A stretch of DNA of 64,000 bases from Talpa occidentalis. Taxonomy: Eukaryota; Chordata; Mammalia; Eulipotyphla; Talpidae. The DNA is taken from contig NW_023601104.1 in assembly GCF_014898055.3 (NCBI RefSeq), forward strand, positions 74,383,106-74,447,105. The letters are read 5' to 3'. The translations under genes and the position numbers were made by a program. Positions 1 to 10,069 of the stretch are shown here, piece after piece. How positions within the stretch are numbered: the stretch's first letter is position 1; each line of letters begins with the position of its first letter. The notes under the pieces are model-generated. The model made no database searches. It was not told the DNA's origin and saw only the letters and a list, made by a program, of their open reading frames with translations.

Positions 1-167
1 TGAAAGGGCTCCATAAAGGTGTTGAATGACTAATAGGATCAGATGGGGACCTTGGCAAACTCTCCTGATTAGTGCCTGTAGCCTTTCTGGCTCTTTGTAG
101 AATTCAGGCTTCTGACTTTGAAGGCTTTCCTGACGATGTCATCACCCTCCTCTGCTACAACTCAGTG

Positions 168-209
168 TTGTCATTACCTGTTTGCAAGCCATTCCTGTTT
201 CTCTATGCT
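168..209. repeat. Left arm of a perfect 42-bp inverted repeat
   Basis: The reverse complement of this arm is found without mismatch at 1762-1803. Similarity stops sharply at both ends of both arms. The space between now holds a SINE and an L1, each with its own target duplication, so the arms were about 0.6 kb apart before those insertions. I do not recognise the arm as part of a known repeat family. Confidence 0.9.
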
Positions 210-214
210 GGTAA

Positions 215-312
215 ATTCTTTTAAGGTAAAATCTGTGTCTAATTCATTCATGAAATCCTAGCGTTTGGCAGGTATGGGTACTTTATAAATTTTGGTTGAT
301 GAATGAATAAAT
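215..312 (+). repeat. L2/MIR-like 3' tail fossil
   Basis: The order of words (a 'gtgtctaattcattc' stretch, a degenerate 'gcgtttggcaggtatgg' in place of the usual 'gcctggcacatag', then 'gttgatgaatgaataa') follows the 3' end of L2-type retroposons. Strongly diverged, so the family call is tentative. Confidence 0.4.
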
Positions 313-421
313 CTGATTAGTTGTAGTTATTTGGTGTAAGATTAGGTCCATATAGAAGTCCTTTCTCAGAGAGTTACTTTTTGGATATGTCAGAAAGACC
401 TTCCTTTAAAACTTCTCACAT

Positions 422-705
422 TGGGCCTCCCTAGTGGCTCAAAGGGTTAAGTCTCAGCACTATGAAGCTATCTGCAGCCACTGCAGCATGAGTTCTATTC
501 CCGGCCAGGGAGCTAACCCACATGGCACATAAGACCTCTCCTGTCTCACCCACTGCTCCCCTCAGCAGTGTATTTCAATAGATCTGCCTGTTCTGCTCCC
601 GACTCTGTCTCTGGTGAATCCTCTAACCCCCCACCCCCACACCTCTGGCCTACACCCCAGCTGTTGTATGCATAAATAAATAAAGTAAATCTTTAAAAAT
701 TAAAA
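422..705 (+). mobile_element. tRNA-derived SINE, old subfamily
   Basis: Full-length SINE flanked by a 14-bp target duplication, aaaacttctcacat, at 408-421 and 706-719. It carries the older subfamily markers: a 'gagctaacccacatggc' middle, 'agacctctcctgtctcacccactgctcccctcagcagtgtattt', and 'cctacaccccag' before an (AAAT)n tail, TCTTT and poly-A. The B box is degenerate (agttctattcc), as expected for an older, transcriptionally dead copy. Confidence 0.9.
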
Positions 706-771
706 AAAACTTCTCACATATAAGAGAATATGCAAATAATTACTCTGTAGTGTAAGATACAGTGTATTTTC

Positions 772-1288
772 ATGCAAATCAAAACTATAGTGAGATACCA
801 TCTCACACGTGAGAAAGGCACATATTAAAAAAACTAGCAACAACAAATGTTGGCGAAGATGTGGAGAGGAAGGAACTCTTCTGCACTGCTGGTGGGAGTG
901 CAAACTGGTCCAACCACTATGGAAAGCTGTGTGGAGATTCCTCAACCTACTAAAGATAGAGCTTTCATATGATCCAGCAATTCCACTCCTAGGTATTTAC
1001 CCAAAGGACACAGAAACATTAATTCCAAAGAGCACCTGCACCCCTATGTTTATAGCAGCACTGTTTACAATAGCTAAGCTTTGGAAACAACCCAAATGCC
1101 CAAAAGTAGATGACTGGATCAAGAAGATGTGGTACATATACACCATGGAATATTACTCAGCATTCAAAAAAGATAAACACATGCAATTTGCAGCAACATG
1201 GATGGAGCTAGAAGGGATCATGCTCAGCGACATAAGCCAGAAAGAAAAAGAAAAATACCAGATGGTCTCACTCATAAAAGGAATCTAG
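772..1288 (+). pseudogene. L1 ORF2 C-terminal remnant
   Basis: This encodes only the C-terminal end of the L1 ORF2 protein, the replicase that cuts and reverse-transcribes at the target. The open part (from about 809, 159 codons) shows the Cys-rich segment CWRRCGEEG...HCWWECKL and the usual ending ([20 protein letters not shown], then ...SLIKGI and stop). The endonuclease and reverse transcriptase regions are absent. Compared with the other L1 copies in this window, two bases are missing near 807-809 (cacacgtgag in place of cacaccagtgag), which shifts the frame. It is a dead fragment with no expected function. Confidence 0.9.
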
Positions 1289-1452
1289 AAAATCTAAATA
1301 TGGACCAGGAAAAAGAATAACTATAAGAAAGAAAAAAATCAAAATCAACAAACAACTGTGAACCAGAGACACTCTTTGGGAGGGGGGGGAGGAGGGATTG
1401 GGGTCAAAATCGGGGTTGCAATTGTATGGGAAATATAAAAATAAAAAAAAGA
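773..1452 (+). mobile_element. 5'-truncated L1 insertion with 19-bp target duplication
   Basis: A 680-bp L1 3' end flanked by the 19-bp duplication aagatacagtgtattttca at 754-772 and 1453-1471. It holds the last part of ORF2 (to about 1288) and the 3' UTR with a G-rich tract near 1378-1410, ending in an A-rich tail. The long target duplication, A tail and 5' truncation are the normal marks of target-primed reverse transcription. Confidence 0.95.
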
Positions 1453-1471
1453 AAGATACAGTGTATTTTCA

Positions 1472-2906
1472 AATACAACCAGAAGATACACCAGTCATGA
1501 CAGAAATGGATTTGTAATGCCGATTCTGTTGCTTTACCTTGGAGAAATCGGCCAGCTGTGGTTTTTCTATTTCTAAAATACTAGGGACTGATGGCGCCTC
1601 TTACTTACTCTTGGTGATGGAGCATGTGGACTGCTTTGACCAGCTCACTGCAATGGTTGCGGTCACAGGCCCATCTTTTTGGCTAGTCTCTCCCAGTAGC
1701 ACACTAGAGCTACTGGTCCCTCATTAGACCTTCAGCTTGTTATCAAAGTACAGTGGGGCTGAGCATAGAGAAACAGGAATGGCTTGCAAACAGGTAATGA
1801 CAATGGTGTTTAAAAGTTGACTGAGGCAAATTAAGAAAAGATTGTGTCTGGCAAATGATAGGCATAGGTAAGTGTTCTTCCCCTTCTTTTTTGCATTAAC
1901 TCTTTGAAATAGAACACTAAGCGCTTTCTAAGAAGAATGTTCACTTTCTCCAGGTTTTCCCCTGGAGTGATTTACCAAATGATTATGGATTGTTTTTTTT
2001 TTTTTCCTTGAAGGATCTTTAAGATCTGTTGGCTTAGCAATTTTCAAATGTGCACTATAGTATTATAAACTATACATACCTGCTGTAAGTTACATCTTCA
2101 TGACTTATTTATTTTATAGTTGGGTTTGTACCTTTTGACCTCTTTAACCCATTTAGTTAGTAGTTTTTGTAAAGCAGTTTTTGTCAAGTAGGTTGTGTAA
2201 AGTAGTTTGGTATGTGCTGTAGTGCTTTTTAATTTTTTAAATTTTCTTTGCTTTTTTTTAATATATAAGAACTAACTCCAGAATACAGATAATTTATCTG
2301 AATAGTTTCCTAAACTAATAAGCCTTTTGGAATAATAATAATGCCATTGTCTTTTAAGAAAGGTCCTTTAGATTGCTGTCTCTTGTCTGACTTAAAATCT
2401 TCAGGCATATTCTCTCTGGATTCTTTTCCACACCCAGAAAGATGTTTCTTATCTTCTTAAATCTTGTGCTTTGATCAGAGTGAAGAGATGAGTCAGGAAA
2501 GTTTTCTAACACTAATACTTCTAAGGGAGGTCGCACAATATTATTTTGAATTTGTGGTGACAAAAATTGTCAGTTTTGATCTTCCAAAATGATGGACAAA
2601 TTGGCAATAACGAACATATTGCGTAACAATGACAGTCGAGGTTGTAGGATTAGCCTTTAGAATACAGTCCCTAAGAGACGTGTTTGGTACATAATGTAAA
2701 GATATTTTAAGGTGGTTGTGAAACTCTTTTCTGTCAAATAGCAGAGACTTCTCAGTCTGGATAGTCTGCTTTGTAGGTGATGCTGTCCTTGAGTAAAAAA
2801 ACAGTTGAAGCCTTCCTGCCATCAATAGTTAAGAATAATTCAAATATTGTTATTGTAAATTAATGTTTTGTGTGTGATAGTGTGCCCTCCCAGACTAAGG
2901 AGTCAG
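1472..2906. other. Unique AT-rich non-coding stretch
   Basis: Apart from the right inverted-repeat arm at 1762-1803 and a T run near 1992-2006, I see no recognisable repeat or exon. The short open frames at 1539-1727 (+) and 2354-2825 (-) have no recognisable protein features. Confidence 0.5.
1762..1803. repeat. Right arm of the 42-bp inverted repeat
   Basis: Exact reverse complement of 168-209. Flanking sequence on both sides is unrelated to that around the left arm. Confidence 0.9.
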
Positions 2907-2921
2907 CACTCTGTGACTCTT

Positions 2922-3188
2922 TTTTTTTTTTTTTTTTAAAGATTTATTTTATTTGTTTATACAAGTACTGGGTACAGTCAGAAGCGCGGGAGGGTGAGAG
3001 AATTCACCACATCCAGAGCAGGAAGCAGAACAGGCAGAAGGACCGAAGTACCCTGCTGAGGGGAGCAGCAGGCAGCAGGAGAGGTCTGCGCGCCATGTGG
3101 GACCCTCTCGCTTGCGGCTGGGGATTGAACAGAGGCTGCGGGCAGCTTTGCAGCTCAGCGCTCAACCGCTGTGCCACTGGGGAGGCCC
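2922..3188 (-). mobile_element. tRNA-derived SINE, young subfamily
   Basis: Minus-strand SINE between copies of cactctgtgactctt (2907-2921 and 3189-3203). It has the young subfamily markers 'cagtcagaagcgcggg' and 'gcgcgccatgtgggacc'. CpGs are largely kept, consistent with recent insertion. Confidence 0.93.
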
Positions 3189-3439
3189 CACTCTGTGACT
3201 CTTGAGGAAATAGTCTCACTTGACAATGTCAGTGCCACCTAAGATTTTATCTAATGTGTGATAAGGTGATGTAGTGATTGCTATATTGATTTATGGTTTG
3301 GGGAGATCATTGACTTGGGCCTGAGGGTAGGAGAGCTGTCATACAAGAAAGGGAGTGTCAAAAGAGCAATATTTGTTGTTGACCAGCTCTGACTGTGAAA
3401 CATTTAAGACATTTAGGCTCTAATTTGAAAGATGTGTTG

Positions 3440-3555
3440 AAAAATAATTATTTGGCACTTGTTCTATATCTGTTACTCTACTGGATGCTAGAAGTTAGAG
3501 CAAATAAGATATGATTCCTGACCTTCAGCACTTCAAGTTGGGGGAAATAGATACA
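3440..3555 (-). repeat. L2 fossil
   Basis: Shows the L2-type order: a 'gcacttgttctatatctgttactctactggatgctag' analogue of 'gcacctactatgtgccaggcactgt', then 'gattcctgaccttcagcacttcaagttgggggaaatag'. Highly diverged. Confidence 0.5.
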
Positions 3556-3699
3556 CAGGCAGATTTTTTTTTTTTAAATACATTGACAGAAGGACTTTAA
3601 TCTTTTTCCTTCCCATTGTGGAAGCATACACAATGGGGAATTACTGAACATAATTGAATATTCCATTAAATGTGGTAAAGACTTTTTTCCTCAAGTGCA

Positions 3700-3925
3700 A
3701 GAATAAAATAAATGCATAGTTCAGAATGGTGATGACCATTAGGAGGGAGGCAGGGCATGATTCAGGGAGGACCCATATGGAATTTCACTGGGAATGGGAA
3801 TGTTCTAATTTACAAATTGGATGATGGGTTCATAGGTATGTATTTTATGCTTCATAACCTACATAGTATTTATATATTCTTATCTATTAAATGTTACACA
3901 ATTAAAAAAATCAAGCTATTTGAAT
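3700..3925 (+). repeat. Ancient L1 3' end
   Basis: The words 'agaatggtgatgaccattaggaggg', 'tgttctaatttacaaattggatgatgggttcataggtatg' and a terminal 'atgttacacaattaaaaa' match the pattern of mammalian-wide L1M 3' UTRs (target 'aatggtggttaccag...ggtgtgttcac...ttatacttcaataaa'). Much older than the L1s with intact target duplications elsewhere in the window. Confidence 0.5.
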
Positions 3926-3929
3926 AAAT

Positions 3930-4957
3930 GTTTCCCAGTCTGAATTTCCTAAAAGTTTTACTTATGATAAGTTGTGAGAAAAATACTGAATTCTGTTAGC
4001 CAAACTGTATCTCCATCTGTCTCTCTATTCATCCACCCATATATTTTCTACTTTAACTTTTGAAACACTATAAAAATAATGTGGAAATCTTTTCAGATGA
4101 TCTGAATGTCCTGTTTCCCTGCCCCCCCTCCCCCCCAAGCTTCCATGTACTCTGTCCAGAACCCAGCATATGAGTCCAAAGGAGTCTGCCTGGGCCATCC
4201 CAGACAGACATGTGTGCACCCACGTGTGTGTATGGAATGTGTCTGTGTTTACTAATGTTTGTGCACTCTGAGATACGAGTTTGGAAATCTTTGTAGGATT
4301 TCCTTATTTTCTGGTTGGTTTTAGAATTGAGGGCCATCAAAAGAAAAATAAAACAAAAATGCTATTTCCTCTTTCATCTATGCCACATATTATACAGTGT
4401 TCATTGAAAATAGCACTGATTTCTGGGAAAGGTCATGACTGAGACTTTTCTCACCCTTTACTCTCCAATTTATGTTTTCTTCTTACAATGTGGTCATGTG
4501 CTTATCCAAGTCTGGCTTATGAACCGTGTAGGATATTTGTGCAGTTTTGTTTTTTAAGCCCTACACTGTGCACATGATGCTGTATTTAATTTGGAATGAG
4601 CTCTGAGTTTAGTCACATGTGCTTCTTGTGGTGTTTATCTTGGAATCCACAAGTAGGAGGGAAGTATTTTTGCATTTAATACATCTGGACATTGTTCATG
4701 GTCCTCTGTGATTTGGGAATTCTGTGTGGGGCATAATCCAAAGAATAGTATTACAAATAACATGAAGTTATAATCACATCTGAGTAAAAATCTTTGAGAA
4801 TACCCTTCTGTTCCCAGTGGAGTTTAATTTTGATGGTGAACTTTTTCAGTTCTGTGGTTCACGCACTCTTGATTTTAGTAGTTTGCTGGGATTATAAGGT
4901 TATCTGATGGCCTAGCATGTAGGCTAACGGGCTATCAGACTTTCTGAAAGTCTACAG
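3930..4957. other. Unique non-coding stretch
   Basis: No repeat or exon recognised. Contains a C-rich patch near 4122-4137. The minus-strand open frames at 4025-4340 run across it without recognisable domains. Confidence 0.5.
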
Positions 4958-4970
4958 CAATTTGACTTTT

Positions 4971-5229
4971 TTAAAAAAGATTTATTTTTATACAAGAACC
5001 CGGGTACAGGCCAGATGTGTGGGAGGGTGAGAGGATTCACCAGAGATGGAGCGGGGAACAGAACAGGCAGAATGACTGAAATACACTGCTGAGGGGAGCA
5101 GCGGGCGAGACAGGAGAGGTCTGCTACGCCATGTGGGTATCTCCGCGGTTGGCGGGGATCGAGCCCGCACTGCAGAGGCAGACAGCTTCACAGCGCAGCA
5201 CTCAACCCCCTGCGCCACCAGGGAGGCCC
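4971..5229 (-). mobile_element. tRNA-derived SINE, intermediate subfamily
   Basis: Minus-strand SINE with 'ggccagatgtgtgggagg', 'gggcgagacaggagaggtctgc' and 'accccctgcgccaccagggaggccc'. An imperfect 13-bp target duplication (caatttgactttt 4958-4970, agatttggctttt 5230-5242, 10 of 13 matching) indicates moderate age. Confidence 0.9.
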
Positions 5230-5242
5230 AGATTTGGCTTTT

Positions 5243-7074
5243 GTGAGGTAGGGTAGGGGGAGGATTTTGCCTTGATTTTGCGTGGGGTAAGATAGGTAAA
5301 TTTGCTTGCTGCCACTATGTTTTTGCTGCTCTTGCTTCACAGGCATTTTAAGAGACCTATGAGAGTCTTTCCATTCATTCCCTGGAACCTGTCTCCTTCC
5401 TACCACCTGAGAGCTAAGGCTGATCCTGTGAATACCTAGGGTGGGTGCTGTGTCAGGACTGGGTGGCGGTGGGGAGGGGTGTCTAATAACTACCTTTTCC
5501 TTAATTGCATATAAGAAGTTGTTGTTTTAAGCAGGGTTGGACATGGTATGGTGTAGTACTTCCTCCTTCAGACTGGGAGTCTGTGAGAATGAAAAAGGAG
5601 AAAGGGGTGTAGAGAGGTCTTGGTGCTCTTTGAGTGACTTTGCACATGGACAGCATTGTTATTTGGCCTCAATCTAGTTATCTTTCATTCCCAGGTATCA
5701 TCTTTTATTCAGAGAGCAGGCTGGGAAAGCAAAGTGAGAGCGTCTAACAGATTTGCACTTGAATAAAAGAAACTGATTTCTGTTGTTCGTAGTACAGACC
5801 ATTTGAAGAGAAATGTTTGCTTTTTCAGTTTCTGGGTAAAAATTGTTTGCTCTTTATCCTCCAAATGTTATAAAGAGGGGACAAAAAGCTAGTAAAGTAG
5901 TAGGAGCTGTTATAATTCATATAGAATTTTCAAATGTACTTAAGTTTTCTCATACAATTTTAAAAAGAGTAAATAATTGGAGGGCAAAGGTCAGAATACT
6001 GATGAGGTTTTAGAATCCGTTGAATATGAGGAAGTTCGAGTGCTTGGATAAGACCACTTAAGTAGGAGCTGTTTCTCTTTGCTGATTTCTTTGACGTTTC
6101 CTTTAGAATTTACCCCCTTTACTTTCGTAATGCATTTTGCAACTTTCAGTTAAAAAAAAGTCATCCAAGTTTAAACTTTTAGCAAATAAACACATCCTAG
6201 TCCTATGATGGGGATCACAACATAGCAGAGAATGGCTTGATTTCAGTGAGAGAGAGGATAGTAGTGGAACTCCCGCTGTCCATACCAAGAGCACGCTTGT
6301 TTAATGTTTTGATGACTCTAAAAGGAAACAGTGAAATCTGCTGATGACACCAAATTGTTTTTGCTGGTTCAAACAGGGATTCTGGGAAGTTTCTTCTGAG
6401 TATTTGGAATATTGGGAGAATTGGGCAATGTGGTGGCAGACACACTGAGCTTAAAGGGAAGGTTTATGTGAAGTAGCAGGAATAAAGTCAATACAGGAAA
6501 GGCACAAAGCCTGCCAAGCCCTCCCAGAGGAAGACCGTGGAGTCCTTGCAAAGGATTTGACTTTGATTCCTCTCATGAAAGGAAAACTTAGGACAAAGAA
6601 CATTTTTTGCTATAATGAAAATGAAAACCACTATGGCAATAACATTGTAATTTTAAAATGTAATTATTTTAAAATATGGTGTGTCTGAGTTCCTTTCTTA
6701 ATGCCAACCGTAGTAACTTTCAAGTAAGTGCTGTTTCTCTTGAAATGGTCATGGACGATTATGTACTTATTTTCTGCCTTCTTTTTAGGGACTAGCTCCT
6801 ATTACATTCTTTTGACTGCTTTCTCTGGTGTCAGGTCTTTTGTTTTTTCGGTTATTTTTGATTTTTAATAGTCAATGATCACTTAAAGCCAAGTGTGATG
6901 AGTAAGATGAGTGAGCAAACTAAATAATAAATTTTTAAATATAAATTAAACACAAATAGTAAAACTAATTTTCTTTTATTGCTCCTAAAATTTATGAAGG
7001 AAATTACCATAAGAAATTTCAGAAATATTTTTGTGGTAGTAGTATTAGAATTTAATTTTTAATCTCTTGATGAC
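5243..7074. other. Unique non-coding stretch
   Basis: No recognisable repeat, exon or RNA gene. Base composition is ordinary for AT-rich intergenic DNA. The minus-strand open frames at 6103-6551 overlap one another and show no domain. Confidence 0.5.
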
Positions 7075-7327
7075 TCATTTTTCTTTAATTTTATTGAAGC
7101 ACAATTAAAAAATAACGTTGCATATATTTAACATGTACAGTGTGATGATTTTATGTATTGTGAAATGGTTACCACAATCACTTAATAATTCAGCATTTTA
7201 CATAGTTACCATTTTTGAGTATGTGTTGAGTATACTTAAAATCTACTCATAGCAAATTTCAAATATGCAATACAGTATTATTTATTATAGTTACCATACT
7301 GTATCTTGGGTCCCTAGAATTTATTCA
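7075..7327 (-). repeat. Ancient L1M 3' UTR fragment
   Basis: Reads as 'ttattgaagcacaattaaaaaataacgttgcatatatttaacatgtacagtgtgatgattt', 'ctactcatagcaaatttcaaatatgcaatacagtatta' and 'ttaccatactgta', the well-known antisense pattern of L1M 3' ends in placental mammals. The same family recurs at 11500-11760 and 45473-45870. Confidence 0.6.
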
Positions 7328-7599
7328 TCTTTTTTTTAAACCTTCATTTATTTATGCATACAAGGGCAGGGGATAGGCCAGAGGTGCAGGGGGGTCAGAT
7401 GATTCACCAGAGACAGAGTAGGGAGCAGAACAGGCAGATCTACTGAAATACACTGTTGAGGGGAGCAGTGGGCGAGACATGAGAGGTCTGCTGTGCCATG
7501 TGGGTTAGCTCCCTGACTGGGGATTGAACTCATGCTGCAGTGGCTGGCAATAGTTTGATAGTGCTGAAACTTTATCCTCTGTGCCACCAAAGAGGTCCC
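7328..7599 (-). mobile_element. tRNA-derived SINE, old subfamily
   Basis: Minus-strand SINE beginning with a T run and 'catttatttatgcatacaaggg' and ending at 'tgtgccaccaaagaggtccc'. It has the old markers 'gttagctccctgactggggattgaact' and 'gcagtggctg'. No clean target duplication is visible, which fits its age. Confidence 0.85.
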
Positions 7600-7809
7600 A
7601 AAATCCACATTTCTTTACATTTGAGGCATATCATGTTTATAAATGGCTTACTCTTTAAAAAATTGTTAGAGTTTTAGGAAGGAAGTAGGAGGTTGTGTAG
7701 TAACTAGAGATTCATTTAATACATTGATATTTTCTCCTAAAGCCAATAGCTATGTAATGAAAAAGACCTTCTGGATTAATAAATTATCCTGTCAAAACAG
7801 CTGTAGGCT

Positions 7810-8145
7810 GGGCCTCCCCGGTGGCGCAGCAGTTGAGCGCTGGGTTGCGAAGCTGCCCGCAGCCTCTGCAGCGCCGGTTCGATCCCCGGTTGCTCCCCGG
7901 CCACCGGAGGAGGGTCCCGCATGGCACGCAGACCTCTCCTGCCGCCCGCTGCTCCCCTCAGCAGTGTACTTCGGTCCTTCTGTCTGCTCTGCTCCCCGCT
8001 CTGGCTCTGGTGAATTCTCTCACCCTCGGAGCTTCTGACTGTACCCAGTGCATGTATAAACAAACAAACAAACAAACAAATAAATAAATAAACACGCCTC
8101 TATTAAAAAAAAATAAAAAAAATAAATAAACAAACAAACAAACAA
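7810..8145 (+). mobile_element. tRNA-derived SINE, young subfamily, with intact Pol III boxes
   Basis: Full-length copy between target duplications of aaaacagctgtaggct (7794-7809 and 8146-8161). An A-box-like tggcgcagcag is at 7822-7832 and a near-perfect B box, ggttcgatccc, is at 7876-7886, as in tRNA genes. The body has the young markers, including the long 'ccggccaccggaggagggtcccgc' middle. The tail (8058-8145) is compound: AAAC and AAAT repeats, then a 'cacgcctctatt' insert, then more A-rich repeats. This is the best copy in the window for defining the SINE. Confidence 0.95.
7822..7886 (+). promoter_or_regulatory. Internal Pol III promoter (A and B boxes) of the SINE
   Basis: A box tggcgcagcag (7822-7832) and B box ggttcgatccc (7876-7886) agree with the tRNA-type promoter consensus, with about 43 bases between them. 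Whether this copy is transcribed cannot be told from sequence. Confidence 0.7.
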
Positions 8146-8163
8146 AAAACAGCTGTAGGCTGG

Positions 8164-9005
8164 CGAGCTCTGCCCATCCATCCATTCACCCACCCACTCA
8201 CTTGAAATGATTCACATCCCCTTACCTCAGTGCTTGGCTTTATTTGCATGGTGGCATATCCATGTAAATGAATTATTGGAAATTTCATCAATAATAGTGG
8301 GGTAAGTCAATGGTTTTCAAACTGTATCTATGGAAATTTAAGTGAAGGTGGGATGGGAATGGTGTTGAATGCTTGCTTTCTTCCCCCTTGACCCTCACTC
8401 CCAGCAAGAATCCCTAGGGTAACTTGTAAAAACTATTGGTACAGAAAATAAGTTACCTGGAGGGTAAGAAAAGTTTGTGTACAGAAGAAGCTAGGGTGGA
8501 TTACTTAATTTCTTCCTTACTCTTCTGAGATTATTAAAAAAAATTAAAATTTTCTATTTACCAGTCCTGTGCTTTCCTTTTGCAAAGTCAGTGTAAACAC
8601 AGAATCTCCCATGTATTTAAATTTATGATACACTTTTGCCTTTATAGTTATCTGTATTTTAACTTTAAAAATAAAAGTCAGAAGAACTTATAATGTAAGA
8701 GCAGATGGATAGCCCAAGAATAAAATATATCTTAAATCTACATGATTCAGACTCACTGTGTCAGTCATGAAAAGGGACTTTTTTAAAATAAAGATTTCAA
8801 ATCAGAATCTCCAGAGTAGGCCCATGTACTTTAACAAATTATTCTCTGAATAAGATAATACTCTTTATACATATGCCTTTGTATGTAAAAGTTTAAAGAT
8901 AAAATGATATTAGAGTGTATTAAAGTAAAGCATGGTGTAGAATTTGTCCTATGAATTTCCATGGCAGGAATGTGATTAGTAGTTGTTTTGAACCCACTGA
9001 TAGTA
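8164..9005. other. Unique non-coding stretch
   Basis: No repeat or exon recognised. Confidence 0.5.
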
Positions 9006-9007
9006 AT

Positions 9008-9218
9008 GTAAGAGGTAGATACTGGAGCCAGACTGAGTTCAAGTTAGTTTGGTCACTTATTAGCAGTGTTACCTTGGAGAAAGTATGTAATATTTTCTTT
9101 GTACATCAGTTTCCTTATCTTTAAAATGGAAATAATATGAATGATACCTGTCTCTTGTGAAGATTAAAGAGATACTGAATGAGAAGCACTTAAAATACTA
9201 TTTGGCAATAATGAACCC
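9008..9218 (+). repeat. MIR fossil
   Basis: Classic MIR order: 'tactggagccagactgagttcaag', 'cacttattagcagtgttaccttgga', 'catcagtttccttatctttaaaatggaaataat', 'gaagattaaagagata', 'gaagcacttaaaatac'. Diverged, as expected for this old SINE. Confidence 0.8.
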
Positions 9219-9231
9219 TTGAAAGAAATTT

Positions 9232-10065
9232 GGTATTACAGAAGAGATTAATAGACACGTCTTCAAAGAAGACATACAAATGACCAATAGGCACATAAAA
9301 AATATGCTCATTCATTGCTTATCAAGGAAATGCAAATCAAAACTACAATGAGATACCACCTCACACCAGTGAAAATGGCCCATATCAAAAATACTAGAAA
9401 CAACAAGTATTGGTGGGAGTGTGGAGAAAAAAGAACTCTCCTATTCTGTTGGTGGAAATGTAGACTAGTTTAGCCCCTCTGGAGATCTACCATATGAACC
9501 AACAGTTCCACTTCTAGATATCTACCTGAAGAATGCAAAAAATCTAATTCAAAGAGATAAATGAACTCCAGTTCAATAAAACACTATTTGCTATAGCCAA
9601 GTTATGGAAAAGTTCTAAGTGCCTAAAGATAGGTGAGTAGATTAAGAAGATGCAGTATATATAACAATGGAATACTACACAGCTATAAAAAAGAGATGAA
9701 ATCTTGCCATTTGCAACAACAGGGGTAGAACTGGAGGGAATTATGCTAAGTGAAATGAGTCAGAAGGAGAAAGACAAATACCAGATGATTTCACTTATAT
9801 GTGGTATATTAAGAAAAAAAGGAATAGACAAAACCAAACCAAAGCAAATCCTAGAAATTTGACTATAGAATTGAGTATACCAGTTGGAGGTGGGAGTTAG
9901 GAATAATGGGAGTGAGGGCAAAGTGGACTATGGTAAAGCATTATGGGTGCCATGGTGATGGGTGTGATATAGTAACATACTTCTTAAGGAGTTGTGAACC
10001 TATACTCCCAAAGCTTATACAGAGTTGCAAACTATTGTTACCTCATTAAAAAAATAATACAATTT
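9232..10065 (+). mobile_element. Older L1 3' fragment
   Basis: ORF2 3' sequence in plus orientation ('tgcaaatcaaaactacaatgagataccacctcacacc', 'ggaatactacacagctataaaaaagagatgaaatcttgcc') followed by a 3' UTR unlike that of the young L1s ('gtatatggtatatta...gtaacatacttcttaaggagttgtg', 'aaactattgttacctcattaaaa'). Many stops and indels, and no clear target duplication. It belongs to an earlier L1 generation, related to 27428-28258. Confidence 0.85.
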
Positions 10066-10069
10066 AAAA

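Noticed and set aside
7822..7886. A possible tRNA gene
   Set aside because: A and B boxes are present, but the sequence does not fold into a complete tRNA with acceptor stem, and it is followed by the SINE body and tail; it is the tRNA-derived head of a SINE.
7724..8291. Several overlapping frames of 60-104 codons on both strands
   Set aside because: All are translations of the SINE at 7810-8145 and its tail; similar frames occur in every full-length SINE of this window.
9231..10065. Possible processed gene copy, because of its A-rich 3' end
   Set aside because: Word order identifies it as an older L1 3' end.
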